Positions 38,618 to 49,329 are shown, counted from the first letter of the stretch. The stretch: DNA of 64,000 bases from Stratiolaelaps scimitus (GCA_019614645.1 JABWDB010000065.1:1301152-1365151), one strand, 5' to 3'. The notes: generated from the sequence alone by a model not told the origin. Numbers and translations: made by a program.

Positions 38618-39513
38618 CGAATACTTGGGTCTGTCAACTCTTCCCCTTACAACAACCATAACCTACACCGTTATAGGCGTGGAGCGCGCGTCAAACAGAA
38701 TACGCAGGCGGGCACAACCATTGACACCGCTTTTGAACTGCCCTAAGTGAATGAAATTGAAGTGTTAACGCAAGAGTGATTCGTCGACCGTTGTGGTGTG
38801 GCCGGGCGTAGAATCACCTCATCATATCTCAGTGTAAATAAATGGCAAAAAAAAGATGGCCATCGTTCGTTTATTTCTCCATCTTTAACGGCGCATCGGG
38901 AGCGAGTGCTTTGGATTATCGTGGCTGCTATTGACGACAGCCTTACAGGCCACAATCGAGTCGAGGGCCGACTTCATCTGTCCTGGATGTGCTAGCTGAA
39001 AAGCATGAACCAATAGATAGATAAATGAATGGAAAACTTCATATTTTAACTAGGTTATGCCATTTGATCAGAATGACCTTAATCTGTTTTGACAAATGTT
39101 CTGCATGCCACTGAAAACATGTACAGAGAGCGCGAGAGAGAGACGCTGTTTTCGTGATGCGCCTATTCTGCAATATAATGCGCTATTATTTCAATATGAA
39201 TATCGCTACTGAATCTAATATCTCTCTGCTGTTTCGGTCTATTTATTGAGATGGGTATAGAAAATAAGTTACGATCATTTAGCATGGGTGACTCGAGGAT
39301 CGAAATATATATATATATATATGGGTCGACCACCCGTAATGCGACCAAAACAGGGAGAAGACATGTTTTCTACTGAGTGAGCTTTTGAGGACACGTTCTT
39401 ACGATACTGAGAGAAAAAAAAATGAAGAGCAATTACGTACGGTGCAGACTCATTGTCAACATGTGAAACTGAATTTGACCACTTCGCATCGTGTGTTCCT
39501 TCAATCAATTTCT

Positions 39514-39677
39514 ATGTTTCAGGTACTCACGACGCTGATGTTCTGTTCGCTAGACACTGCAGCTAGCCGGAGCCAAATGAGCTGCGGGTCGCGCTCCGGT
39601 GCCCGCGCGTTCGTACATCCACCGTGCGATCTCTCGAAGCGAAGTTTTTGCGTCGAGCCTGGCAACACCTATCCGTG
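39514..39677 (+). CDS. Spatzle-like gene, coding exon 1 (signal peptide and CDLSKRSFC block)
   Basis: Reads [17 protein letters not shown], then a basic, Cys-containing segment with [17 protein letters not shown]. It ends at the donor CCGTG/GTCAGT, leaving TG; the next exon starts with G, rebuilding Trp (TGG) in the expected YPW-x-AV context. A pyrimidine-rich acceptor (TCTATGTTTCAG) ends at 39522, so translation may start in an upstream exon and enter here in phase 0 at 39523. Confidence 0.7.
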
Positions 39678-40555
39678 GTCAGTCATCACATCTTTGTTCC
39701 CTTAGCTAAAGTCCTGTATTATTTCTGACGAGTTGAATGTTTTGCCAGTGACAGAAAAGCGTATATAAACACTTCAACTACTTGGGACGCTGGCTGCCTT
39801 GGACAATATGCAAGCTTTTTAACAGGTTCTAGTATTAGGATAGGGAAGACACACATGTGCTATAGTGACAACCAGATACAAACTACTCATGTGATCTCCG
39901 CTCTGTGCCATCTTCTAAGCACTGAGGATCAGCGTCAGTATTAAGTCAGTATAGTTAGGACAAATATACAGGCGGCAGCATCGCACAATACGCAACCTAA
40001 ATGAACGCAAATTTATTCAAGTGAACAAAAGTAGTAATGTAGCCCTATGAAGCATCGTAAAGATGCATTTATAGGAAGGCACTGCTTGAGCCGTTTCTGT
40101 TGAAGACTCTAGCCCAAGCTCCATTGAGCAGGAAGGTGTAGTGTAATACGGTTTCGCCCGGCAGGACGACAATATGTATTCGGGGCATTCAATCGGTGCT
40201 AACTAAATAGACATCGTCATTCATCAAATATTTGTCCTACTGCAATTAGCAAATTACATTAGGGCTAACACGACTATGAATGTTTTGTGACGTCGCCCCT
40301 CAACACTTTCACTCTGACGACAAATAGTGGCACTCGATTATCGACGATTTGATTGACATACGCACGATGAATCGACACGATAACGCAGCTCTTCGAAGTC
40401 GGCTACAGCGGTTGCTGTTTTTTCATTTATCAGCTAGCCTCCGTATATATTATTCTGAACATAACGGCACTTTTGGTACACTAACGCCACTCGTTCGGCA
40501 ACAGGGCGGTAACCGATTTGTTGTTCACGCCTTCGTTTTGCTTTGGAAACATTCG

Positions 40556-40602
<47 letters not shown>

Positions 40603-43600
40603 GTTTGATATCACCTGGGAACATGCATTTTGTTTCTAAATTTCTACAAAATAGTCCTTTACTTCGTATTTGAATTTTGCGCAGTTGAAGCGGTCGTTCG
40701 CAGAAGGATAGCAGATACTATTTTCCATATTAGTGACTACGGCTGAGCGACGCATGTGCATCAAGCATTCACATCAAGCAGGACAAGGTTCGCTTGCTCT
40801 CGGACAATCCATGAGAGTTCAACGGTGACATTATCTTATACCGCATAATGTTAACTATACACTTGGTTGTGGTAGGCAAATATGGAGGATCCGCCCTGCT
40901 ATCGAATGATGTACCCTCACTTTTTGCTCTCACTCCAAGGTTCTTCTTCTCGTCATTTCAACGCAGATGGACGCGAAGAACGTCCATAAAAACTTTCTGT
41001 TTCTTTTTTGTTTTGTCTCGAAGCGTTCTATGTCAGCGCAAAAAATTGGGGTCTTGTCGCTGTAGTGTGCTATTTTTTTGGAAACCCTTCAGTCAATTGG
41101 GCCAATATACACCCGTTAAGTGAGATCAGCTGGTTTGTGCGATATCGCCGCTGTATCGACAAACACTAAACTGCCGACGGCTTTCATCCTTGTCGATGAC
41201 TGATAGCGGTCAATTATTTGGATGGTCGCATGTTCGCTGAGACGTTACACACAAATATACGGGCAGTCAAAGTCACGCGAACGCTATCAGAATCGCATGT
41301 ATGCTCATGATAATGACCCGAGCGCTATGGGGAAAAATTGGCTTTAGGCAGTATCGTATGTGTCTAGCTTGATTGAGGTATGGGCGTCCTCATTATAGAC
41401 GCGCTGCATATTTGCCTTTTGTGTATGTTGCATTCATACATTTTTTCATTAGCTAACCACTAATGTTAACAATCGTTTAAAGCTACATTGGCAAAATATA
41501 TTTTCAATTTACACTTAGATTATTACTACGATTCATCAGATGAAACAGAATGCTGGTCCCATGCTGGACCGTCCATGTTAATATTCGATACCAATAATGT
41601 TCACAGGAGAAGACATCGAAGTCAGTGAAGTAGCACTCTAACCAAATACTGCATATCGACAGCTCTCATCAGTGATGTTGTACGATTCGTTCGAGATCAG
41701 AAAATTCATGAGACTTCATAGTAGATAGGTGTAATAGATAATATATTCACTGAGTTAACGTTGAACACAATGACGCTATTGAACAATAGGTAGGTGAACA
41801 CCTGTGATTGCATATGTGCTATCATTAACGCACCAAATTGCTGGGCTCCGTAGTGCTCGTCTAACGTTCGCCAAATTCGTATCGACGATATCGATGGTAA
41901 ATTTTTGAAGAACGTTGGATCCAGCTGTGACACAGATTCGTTTCCAGTAAGGGTTGGAGCCGGCATCGTGCTCGGGTGCTTTTGCGTATCGGTTATTAAC
42001 GATCGGGTATGGCCTACTAACGCTTCAGCACCTGTATGCATCTGGCTGGCAGTGTCTCCTTTGAAACACATTGTTTTCCAATTATCCGCTTTTATGGGTG
42101 AAGAGCGGCTTAAGCCCGTACGGTCGCTAGTGTACGTCGTGTAGGGGGATTAGACTCATCAGCGATCCGCTACAGAAATAGACTTCATATTGCAGCTGTT
42201 TTATCTTGGCTTAGGCTAGAACCACGTTCCATACCTGTATGATTTCGATTTTGCAGTGATTTATAGTAAAATCACTTGTCGTTTTGACAGGAAAGCTGTT
42301 CGGCGCTACATCTACGAGAATCAAGGACTCATGCGACGAATGTACGGAGATCAAAGGCAAGGAGAACTCCTTATCCAAGAAGTTGCTCAAGAAAGAAGCC
42401 GATTTGACAGCTCGATTCGAAGCGGTCGTTTACTGCAAATTATGAACGAGCATGAAATTCAAGATCTGCAAAATCTTGAGGAGTTACGCATATTAGCCCA
42501 ACGAGCGGGACGTTTTGGTGACCATGAAAATCTCATCCACGGTCAACACGGGACACCAGAGCCTCGACGAAGCGTCCGATTTAACAGCAGGTATGTGAGC
42601 GTGCATTGAACGCGGGGTAGGTGGTGTTGTCAGTATACACGCATAATTGCAAGGCTCTTTTCTAAGACGATTTGCTTACTGAAGGGTTACTGGGGAAGGC
42701 CTAACGTACAGCGCATTTCACATTTAAGCTACTTGACGCTATCCTGTGAGGCTTGCATTCACTAAGGACCAGTCATTTATCTTAGTGGGGTTGCCTCTGG
42801 GTTGTTTAGCTTTGCTCCGCGCACCATTCTTGGGTAGTGGCAATGCTCAAGCGGCTTATAAGAGGTCTGCCGACGTAAGGCCCGAACAATTGAGCAGGAC
42901 GTATCCCTGACTCGGACTCGAAGACCGCTGTTAAACGGAAGACGAATGAAGACATATTTATGAATACCGCGGACTATATCCCTTCAACAGGGTATAGCAT
43001 ATATTAACAAAGAATACTCTAAAGATTTATTTGTGTTTTAAAAATTACAATGGCCTTGTATAAACGTCTGATATAAAAAAAAAACATTACAACGACTCGT
43101 TATATTGTAATAATTCCACCTTCTCCGCGAGGCTGCCTACAGAAGGTGGAGTAGTACAAGTCGTTGCGTGGTATTTGGGGGAGGCACGCCTCGTCACATC
43201 TCATACAGAAGCAAGTATCGGATGGAGTGTGGAACCCCTCCGTCGCCACACAATAGTCGGAAGTCATTGCCAAAGGTCATCGCCTCCGCGCTGTAGAAAT
43301 CGGGACTAATTTCTGTCGGGATCTTTCTCTCCCATATACTGATGAAGTCCTGATAAGCTGGTGTGGGGGGAAGATCAAAAATGCACTTCGAATCTTCTGC
43401 GAATAGAGGCTTATCGCTCGCTAGATATACATATCTGTTCAGCGAGCAACGATATAGGCCCAGGGCTCGCTTTGGAAACGAAGGCTTGATTCGATCTAGG
43501 TTTTCGAGCTGCCTCGACGATAGGTTTTCCAAAATGTCTTACATTAACATTACTTCGTAGCATTTTTATGCATATAGCAACATTTCAAGACTTTTCGGCG

Positions 43601-45120
43601 CATGGATTGTAGAAAACATTAGGTTAAGCCTAACCTTACAAACACCTGCTAACGCATGATAGTTGCTGTTCTTATACGTGAACACCGTTCCGCTGTTGTT
43701 GTTCCGACGTGGTAGATACTCATCATTTGACGACCCGCCCGCCGTTCCTGTAGCGGAAGAGGATGTCGATATTGAACTTCTGCCATCGCCCTCAGCGTCC
43801 CCGTACCAGGGGGACCTTCAAAGGAATAATCTGGTTGAGTCCGGCGCTGATGGCGACACGAAGCCGACCCCTGAAACTGTTGTTACCAGCACGGCCGTCG
43901 AAGACGACAGATCAAATAGTAAAAGCAGTGTTGGCACCGAAATCGAGAAGGGCCCAGCGACGTCACAGGTTGAAACAACGTCAATAAGTGCGGAAATAAC
44001 GCAGACTGGCCCTGCCCCAACTACACAGCAATCAGCGACTGTCGTCAGTGAGGCCGAAGGTTTGTTCTAGCTTTAAACATGTGCAGATTTGGTTTGGTTG
44101 TCTAATCTCCTCGGACAATGCGATGCATGGGAAGAACATATGCCAGATACACCCCTTAAATTGCCGTTAGCAGTATTCGAGTAGGGTCTATTCTTTTTTG
44201 CTCGAGTTGGATGTGGACACGTGATAGCGCTGTGGGATGATCACATCAGTGGCATCCGGGGCGAACGTGACACAAATGCCACATTCGACCACAGTTCGCT
44301 GCTTAATCGCCGAGCCAATGAACAATGGAACATTCATGAACAATGATGCCCACTGAAATATCAGTATTTGCCGCAGAAACGTAGTGACGCATTTTAAGAA
44401 CGCAAACAGGTCGGGTAACATTCGCTTACCATTTTTGATTATGTCCCAAGTAGAAGTCATGACACCGTCATCTGCCCCTACAACAATTGATGTTATCCTT
44501 GAAACGTCTTCTGGGGGCACCGTAAGCGTAATGGCGTCTGGGAAGCCGCAAGCAACAGATGAGCAGTCTGGCCGTAAGTGCGTTATACAATGTAATATGT
44601 TTTTTGATTCACCAGTAAGTGTATCCTAAGCTATCTAAAATAGTACTTCTTTTTTCATTAGTCTTATTGTGGTCATCAACGAAGGCGTCGCCCTTACGAA
44701 CGTCTCGTTTCATGAGCAATAAGAACAAGGGTGTCATATTGTATACAATTAACTATTGTGCAAGCTCTCTCGGATTCATAATCCTCAACTAATTGGCGGC
44801 GTACCTGATGATATTCGTCAGATTCGTCCGACATCGATCAAGCGCCAGTTACGGGGAACGCCGCGGACGGCGCGACGACATCGACAACAACGCAAACCAG
44901 TTCAACAGCGGAACTGCCAGAAAATCTTGGCGAAATAAATGCTGCCCTGTATTCGTCACGGACAAATACGGAGCGTCCACGCGACGACGAGGTAAGTGTT
45001 TGATTATTAATGCCTATAGAACTCCGCGAAAGTGAGAGCGCAAAGCGAGGGAGAAATTATTATAAAAAAAAAGCATAGAAGTATAGTATAATAACTGAGG
45101 TAGTCTATCCCAAATAATAT

Positions 45121-45168
<48 letters not shown>

Positions 45169-48100
45169 TGCATATTTCGCATGTTTCACCCGTGTGACCC
45201 TCTACGGTGTTACTTGCTGTAGAATTCTAGTATAGCGACGATATTTACAGCAAGATTGGCCTTGGAATTCGTCCTCATCTGCATGAGCAGTGAGACTATT
45301 TCTCGGAGGCAAACGTTCATCAGAAGCAAGGCGAATAAGTTCTATCTAACGAGACAACCGAGGAATCGGTGGAAAGTGACTCGGAGTGCTAGCTTGATAA
45401 CAACTATACTTACTGGCTGCTAGTACAAGCTAGTGTCGGCTTCGAATTACTGCAGGGGAAGTCGTTCTGCGATTAAGTTCCGCTTAATGCACCAACCCAC
45501 AGTAATAAGCATAACACTATTCCATGTGAGCTGGCCCGATGTTTTTCACAGATTGCTATTGTATTCACAATATATTCGCCTCTGCAACTGCCTCAAACGG
45601 TTCTATGTAGAGAATTTCTTATATTGTAGTATCGTTATTTTCAGATGGTGTTTTCATCTATCGACGCCCCATTCGACAGCAACCAGCTTGGCCAACCGGA
45701 TCAGGTTATTCAGGATCACTCAACCTTCCTGCCAACAGATGCGACATCGCAAAGCTCAACAGCCGAGACGTCGAGCTTACCTAAAACGGATCCGAGTGAC
45801 TCTGGTTGGACTAGGACTAATGAAGAAACTCCTCCAGTTAAAAGCTCAGTGGTGTTTGAATCAAAGACCAGGACAGCCAGCAGTACTCAACGACCACGCA
45901 GGTGCAACTCATATCACATGTCGAACCCTGGCAATTTTTATTTTTCAACAGCTTTTGTTTTTGCTAACTTTACTCAATACCAACTGCATCCCAGGAAGGA
46001 GTCCAAGTCGGCTGCTTACTTCCTGTAAATTAATACATTATAATATGTAATATAATTGTAAGAATATGTTGCTTTACGACAAGTTAACATAAATGTACCG
46101 ACAAACTATAATTACTTAATTATTATAATTATCTATGTTATCACACATCTGTCATGTAATCTGTACATAATAATCTGTACATGTAATCTGTACTTTCCAA
46201 CTGAGGGTCAGCTGGAAAAAGAAAAAAAAAACTGCTTAATTCATCTATGATCATAATTACTCTAAATTAGATATACATTCGGGACAGAAATACAGGTCGA
46301 AGATTGCTGACAACTGTATACCGATGTTTGAAAAATGTAGCGCTGCTTCCGTCAAAGAAAACAAGTTCGTTTTTAATTTTCGCACGAGTTAATGGTTAAT
46401 GATTATTGCTTGAACAGAGAGAAAACTTGTCATTTTTTCTCGAAAATACAGTAAAGCTAATCTTCGTCGCTTTCTAGTCGTATTTTGCCCATCACACTGA
46501 TTTTTGAACCGTTTATTTTTGCCACACGATCGAAATGTCTTGCATTTCTATTTGGGATACACCCGCCGAAAACACAGATCACCATGACTGGCTTAAACGA
46601 TGCCGGTGAATTAGGCACGAGCAGAGCTATTACATTATGCTATTGGGTAGGGGCCACTCACGTCGTCCGTAACCTGTTTGTTCTAATCCCTATAGGAGAC
46701 CTCCGCCAACTCTCGAAGAGCCTACACCGATACCAGATCAAGACCAGCCGCCCGTCGCCCAAATCAAAGGAATGTAAGTAGTCGAGCAAACTCGCCAAAC
46801 AGTTGCAGAAACTCTCCGCACGCACCCGCCACGCATACACACACACAGAAACACGTGCACACGTTTACTAATATAAGGTTGGACGAAAAGCAATGATAGT
46901 TTTTACTCACTTTGAATTGCGGGTATCTTTAAAAGGATGAATGTGTCTCAATCAGTATAGTGTCCCTCGCTTTCTATGACTCGCGCCTGTCTATCAGGCG
47001 GCGTGTGGATCCCGCGACGAAAAAACATCTCGTCATGGGAGGCGATCCAGCCATACAACCAATTTTCGGACCTCTCCTTCTGTCCTTAAGCTCTTTCCTC
47101 CCGGGCCATGCTTCATGATCTGATTAGGGGGTGACCTGATGGACAAATGTCTGTACCATACGCTAGGTGCGGTAGAATCTTCGAGACAAGAGATGGGCAA
47201 TTTTGCAACATCATTTCCCGCCGTCTCTCCACGACCATTTCGTAATCCATTTCTCTTCTGAGTTTGCTGAGCTGACTTGTGTATCGGTCTGTGTTGACCG
47301 CTTCACCTGGTTCTGAGTTTATCATAGAGCACTCCCTTCTGGTCAGACCGAAAGAGCAGCATTATCTTATGCGCCACGATTTGCTAGATACGGTAATACC
47401 ACCAACTATATCTTATACCCTGGGATTATCGTAGAATATCAATTTCCATCTCCCGCAAGAATTCTTCACAGGGAACTGGGTGAGCCGGTGCTGAGACGGG
47501 TGTCAACGGCATCTTCGTTGAGTTCATGCGGCACTCACTCGCCTTTTTTGCCAGCTATCCTAGCACGTGCAGACGAAGCATACAGTTGACTGGACCACTC
47601 CCAGCTGAGCAGAAACTTCTCGAATTGACTTGGCCGCACCCTCATTCGAGCACCTTGTCCTTGTCTCCCACTCGTAGCCACCCAAAACGTTCTTTGCATT
47701 GAAATCATTTTCGACAGACTCTTTCTGATACTGTGAACTCCCCCCCCCCACGTCATACATATTCCTCGCAATCTCAGCTGCATTTTTTCCCGCATGAAAA
47801 TAGTGAAAAAGCAATGTCCGATTTGCACGCGTTTGGTCTCCATATTTGGCACCTACCAGAGGACGCATAGATTCACGGGTTCAATCCGCCCTGTTCCACA
47901 TCTGTATTTAGAGGTCCGCCTTGCCAAACCAAATGCGAGATCAACACCGTGAACGTTGAATGTTGGCCTGAGAGTCGGCTCGAAATCATTTGATCTTTAT
48001 TGCTTAGGCAACTGCTACTCGTACACCTAGCCAACATGTACACATAGTCTAATGAAGGAGCTATTAGAAAACCTTTGAAATCCGTATCGTCCATTTTAGA

Positions 48101-49277
48101 GAAACAATAAAATCTCAAAGACAGCGATCATTACTTATCGGCCAAGCTAATATATGTCAACGTGCTATTTTCGTGTCAGCATAGCATCACATTCCTTATT
48201 TACATCGACGTGCTTCTCATTTGGGGTATTTCTTCTCCCCTCAGTGCCGCGTGTCCAACAAAGGAAGAGGTCGTATCCCCATACTGGGCGAACAACACTC
48301 GCGGAGAGGTGCTGGCTCTCCTCAATGTACATCCCTTCGAGCAGTACATTCACTCGGAAACCTGCGCGTGAGTAACGTTTTGCCTTAGATCATCTCGTGT
48401 GCAACTACAACATTGTTCTATTAATTACATCAACTTACGTCAAATTCTTGCAAATGTATTCAATTCAGCTGCGTCCACTCAGTGCTATTAGTGCCTGTCG
48501 CCTTATTTCTCCTCTGACGAAGTTCTACTTACCCTTGTCATACCCAGTAGTACATGGTTGACCTCTCATCTGACCATTTGTGGGGATGAATGACAACGCA
48601 GAAGGGGGTACGTCAAATACGCTTCATAGGGATAGTTGAATAATTAATTAATAATAATTAATTAATTAATTAATTCGAATTAATAGTTATTAATTCATTA
48701 ATTCGGGGCAATTCGAATTTTTGAGCGAAGCTATAATTCAGTATTGGGAATAGATACATTTTGACAATATTTCTGACTGTTGATTACTTGTTATACTTAA
48801 CAGCCATAGCACCATTCCGTCGATACAATTACGCCGCAGGTACCTGGAAGTTCTTGAAGTCGACTGGTGTCTGCAAACGGAGGTAATATGTCTAAGCTAC
48901 ACTATAGCACAGGACAGCTCCGATTATGCAAGTGAACGACACCTCATAGCGAACACTTATGTTTCATATCTAGCCATGTAATGGTCACCCGGATCCTCCT
49001 TTGGATTCGACCCAATACTTGGAGACATGCGATTAGCCAATGCGGAACTAGCGATTCCCACTCTCTCTCTCTCTGGTGTTGTTGCAGGTTCGACAAGGAA
49101 CAAATGCTGTGTAGGCGGGGATGTCGATGTGAGCAACAGTTTCGGCTGCATCGTTTGCTGGCGTTTGATCCGCGTGATGACTGCCGCGGAGTGTTTTCTG
49201 ACTGGTTTCGATTCCCTGCCGGATGCGTTTGTGTTTGCTATGACCTACTTGGACTTTCTGGCCTCTTCAAGCTGTGA
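39514..49277 (+). CDS. Spatzle-like cystine-knot ligand precursor, 10 exons (gene span)
   Basis: Secreted Toll-type ligand precursor, inferred from family features. Coding exons: 39514-39677, 42291-42590, 43716-44059, 44451-44573, 44822-44991, 45645-45901, 46696-46773, 48245-48367, 48840-48882 and 49098-49277. Every junction has GT/AG borders and matching codon phase; the total is 1,782 nt, or 593 aa plus stop. Residues 1-17 ([17 protein letters not shown]) look like a signal peptide. An N-terminal block contains CDLSKRSFC and [15 protein letters not shown] long Ser/Thr/Pro-rich linker spans about residues 155-450. RPRR at 450-453 is a furin-type site. The C-terminal ~140 residues form the cystine-knot domain, with Cys at 482, 519, 530, 539, 543, 545, 563, 577, 579 and 581, including [17 protein letters not shown] and [17 protein letters not shown]. 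It most resembles the Spz4-like branch as I remember it. An AATAAA lies 47 nt after the stop. The first ATG could instead lie in an upstream exon, since the first exon also has a usable acceptor at 39521-39522. Confidence 0.85.
40557..40599. repeat. (TA)n microsatellite in intron 1 of the Spatzle-like gene
   Basis: About 43 bp of (TA)n in otherwise unremarkable intronic sequence. Confidence 0.9.
41706..42071 (-). other. Unassigned antisense ORF in intron 1 of the Spatzle-like gene
   Basis: 121 codons; the middle reads [20 protein letters not shown] and [18 protein letters not shown]. Composition is protein-like but no motif is recognised. Transposon remnant or chance are both possible. Confidence 0.2.
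42291..42590 (+). CDS. Spatzle-like gene, coding exon 2 (conserved N-terminal block)
   Basis: Acceptor GTTTTGACAG, donor AACAGCAG/GTATGTGAG. Encodes [20 protein letters not shown] followed by a charged helical stretch rich in Glu, Gln and Arg (residues 56-154). This is the part of the pro-region most likely to be conserved in relatives. It ends with AG, completed by A from the next exon to give Arg. Confidence 0.85.
43194..43532 (-). other. Unassigned antisense ORF in intron 2 of the Spatzle-like gene
   Basis: 112 codons on the minus strand, with protein-like composition rich in Tyr, Phe and Leu ([40 protein letters not shown]). It has no obvious partner exon and no transposon motif. It may be a fragment of an integrated element or chance. 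Confidence 0.25.
43716..44059 (+). CDS. Spatzle-like gene, coding exon 3 (acidic Ser/Thr-rich linker)
   Basis: Acceptor GACGTGGTAG, donor GCCGAAG/GTTTGT. Encodes [20 protein letters not shown] and then Ser/Thr/Glu-rich low-complexity sequence (residues 156-269), as expected of a disordered pro-domain. It starts with one base and ends with one base of a codon, in register with its neighbours. Confidence 0.8.
44451..44573 (+). CDS. Spatzle-like gene, coding exon 4 (linker)
   Basis: Acceptor TTATGTCCCAAG, donor TCTGGCC/GTAAGTG (strong). The G from exon 3 plus TA gives Val, followed by [20 protein letters not shown] and a Gly/Ser/Thr stretch to DEQSG. It ends with a single C, completed by AT from exon 5 to His. 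The reading frame is open only in this phase. Confidence 0.75.
44822..44991 (+). CDS. Spatzle-like gene, coding exon 5 (Thr/Ser-rich linker)
   Basis: Acceptor GATATTCGTCAG, donor GACGACGAG/GTAAGTG (strong). Encodes [16 protein letters not shown], then a run of Thr/Ser and an acidic end RPRDDE. Starts with two bases of a codon and ends in phase 0, fitting both neighbours. Confidence 0.75.
45116..45165. repeat. (TA)n microsatellite in intron 5 of the Spatzle-like gene
   Basis: About 50 bp of (TA)n with one AATATA interruption, ending TATGCATGCATA. Confidence 0.9.
45645..45901 (+). CDS. Spatzle-like gene, coding exon 6 (linker ending in furin-type site)
   Basis: Acceptor CGTTATTTTCAG, donor CCACGCAG/GTGCAAC. 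Encodes [20 protein letters not shown] (an internal Met) and Ser/Thr-rich sequence ending STQRPR plus the first two bases of another Arg. The basic cluster RPRR is completed across the exon 6/7 junction and is the likely cleavage site separating pro-region from mature ligand. Confidence 0.8.
46197..46237 (+). repeat. Retroposon 3' stem-loop tail (partial)
   Basis: CAACTGAGGGTCAGCTGG followed by an A/G-rich tail. Half of the conserved unit is present; it lies in the intron between exons 6 and 7 of the Spatzle-like gene. Confidence 0.5.
46696..46773 (+). CDS. Spatzle-like gene, coding exon 7 (proline-rich spacer after cleavage site)
   Basis: Acceptor AATCCCTATAG, donor GGAAT/GTAAGTAG (strong). 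Completes the Arg of RPRR and encodes [20 protein letters not shown] and AQIKG. It joins the basic cleavage motif to the cystine-knot domain. Ends with AT, completed by T to Ile. A broken antisense mariner lies in the following 1.47-kb intron. Confidence 0.8.
46868..47900 (-). pseudogene. Broken mariner transposase, antisense in the Spatzle-like gene intron
   Basis: On the minus strand, the N-terminal frame (47868-47560) reads [20 protein letters not shown] then [16 protein letters not shown], the paired helix-turn-helix region of mariner transposases. A second frame (47325-47113) reads [20 protein letters not shown], the stretch before the second catalytic Asp, but the HDNARPH-type motif is destroyed. 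At 46870 the sequence TATAAGGTTGGACGAAAAGC resembles a mariner terminal repeat beside a TA target. I do not find the matching right-hand terminus. Frameshifts and stops mean the copy is dead. Confidence 0.7.
47908..47990 (+). repeat. Short dispersed repeat, diverged copy near 47.95 kb
   Basis: TTAGAGGTCCGCCTTGCC, AACACCGTGAACGTTGAATG and GAGAGTCGGCTCGAAA follow the same order as the other copies with more substitutions. It lies beside the 5' end of the antisense mariner. Confidence 0.4.
48245..48367 (+). CDS. Spatzle-like gene, coding exon 8 (first half of cystine knot)
   Basis: Very good acceptor with a pyrimidine tract (TTTCTTCTCCCCTCAG), donor TGCGC/GTGAGTAA. Encodes [20 protein letters not shown] and a segment ending [10 protein letters not shown]. 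The pattern Cys, V-x-P, a hydrophobic strand and E-T-C is that of the first half of Spatzle cystine-knot domains. It contains one N-x-T glycosylation site (Asn495). Ends with GC, completed by G to Ala. Confidence 0.85.
48840..48882 (+). CDS. Spatzle-like gene, coding exon 9 (small, 43 nt)
   Basis: Acceptor TTACGCCGCAG, donor ACGGAG/GTAATATG. In the frame delivered by exon 8 it encodes [15 protein letters not shown] and ends in phase 0, supplying one Cys. An upstream acceptor at 48802-48803 would keep the same frame and add 12 codons. This is the least certain exon: the shifted frame ([12 protein letters not shown]) would fit the nearest exon 10 acceptor but not exon 8. Confidence 0.55.
49098..49277 (+). 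CDS. Spatzle-like gene, terminal coding exon (second half of cystine knot)
   Basis: Encodes [20 protein letters not shown], then [20 protein letters not shown] and AGCVCVCYD, ending in a short hydrophobic tail and TGA. The R-C-E-Q, DxxDDCRG and F-P-x-x-C-x-C motifs are the hallmark of the Spatzle C-terminus. The start at 49098 (acceptor GTTCGACAAG) keeps exon 9 in frame. The more conventional TTGTTGCAG acceptor, ten bases upstream at 49087, would not. Confidence 0.85.
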   Translation, partial: EQMLCRRGCRCEQQFRLHRLLAFDPRDDCRGVFSDWFRFPAGCVCVCYDLLGLSGLFKL

Positions 49278-49323
49278 AGGTGGCCTCCCCGTTCTCCTCA
49301 CATTGAGCGCAAAATCATAAGTA

Positions 49324-49329
49324 AATAAA
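49324..49329 (+). terminator. Polyadenylation signal of the Spatzle-like gene
   Basis: AATAAA 47 nt after the TGA stop, followed by a GT-containing stretch (CTGTAATTTGTGAGG). It is the first canonical signal after the terminal exon. Confidence 0.6.

Larger units (their letters stand above)
35150..39500. other. No gene recognised; microsatellite-rich stretch upstream of the Spatzle-like gene
   Basis: Contains (TA)n at 36691-36710, 37132-37364, 38568-38617 and 39306-39321, and the SINE-like element at 37.9 kb. CAGGGTGTAACTCACCCT at 36711-36728 is a small hairpin beside (TA)n. If 33.6-35.1 kb is the promoter, this is intron. Confidence 0.45.
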
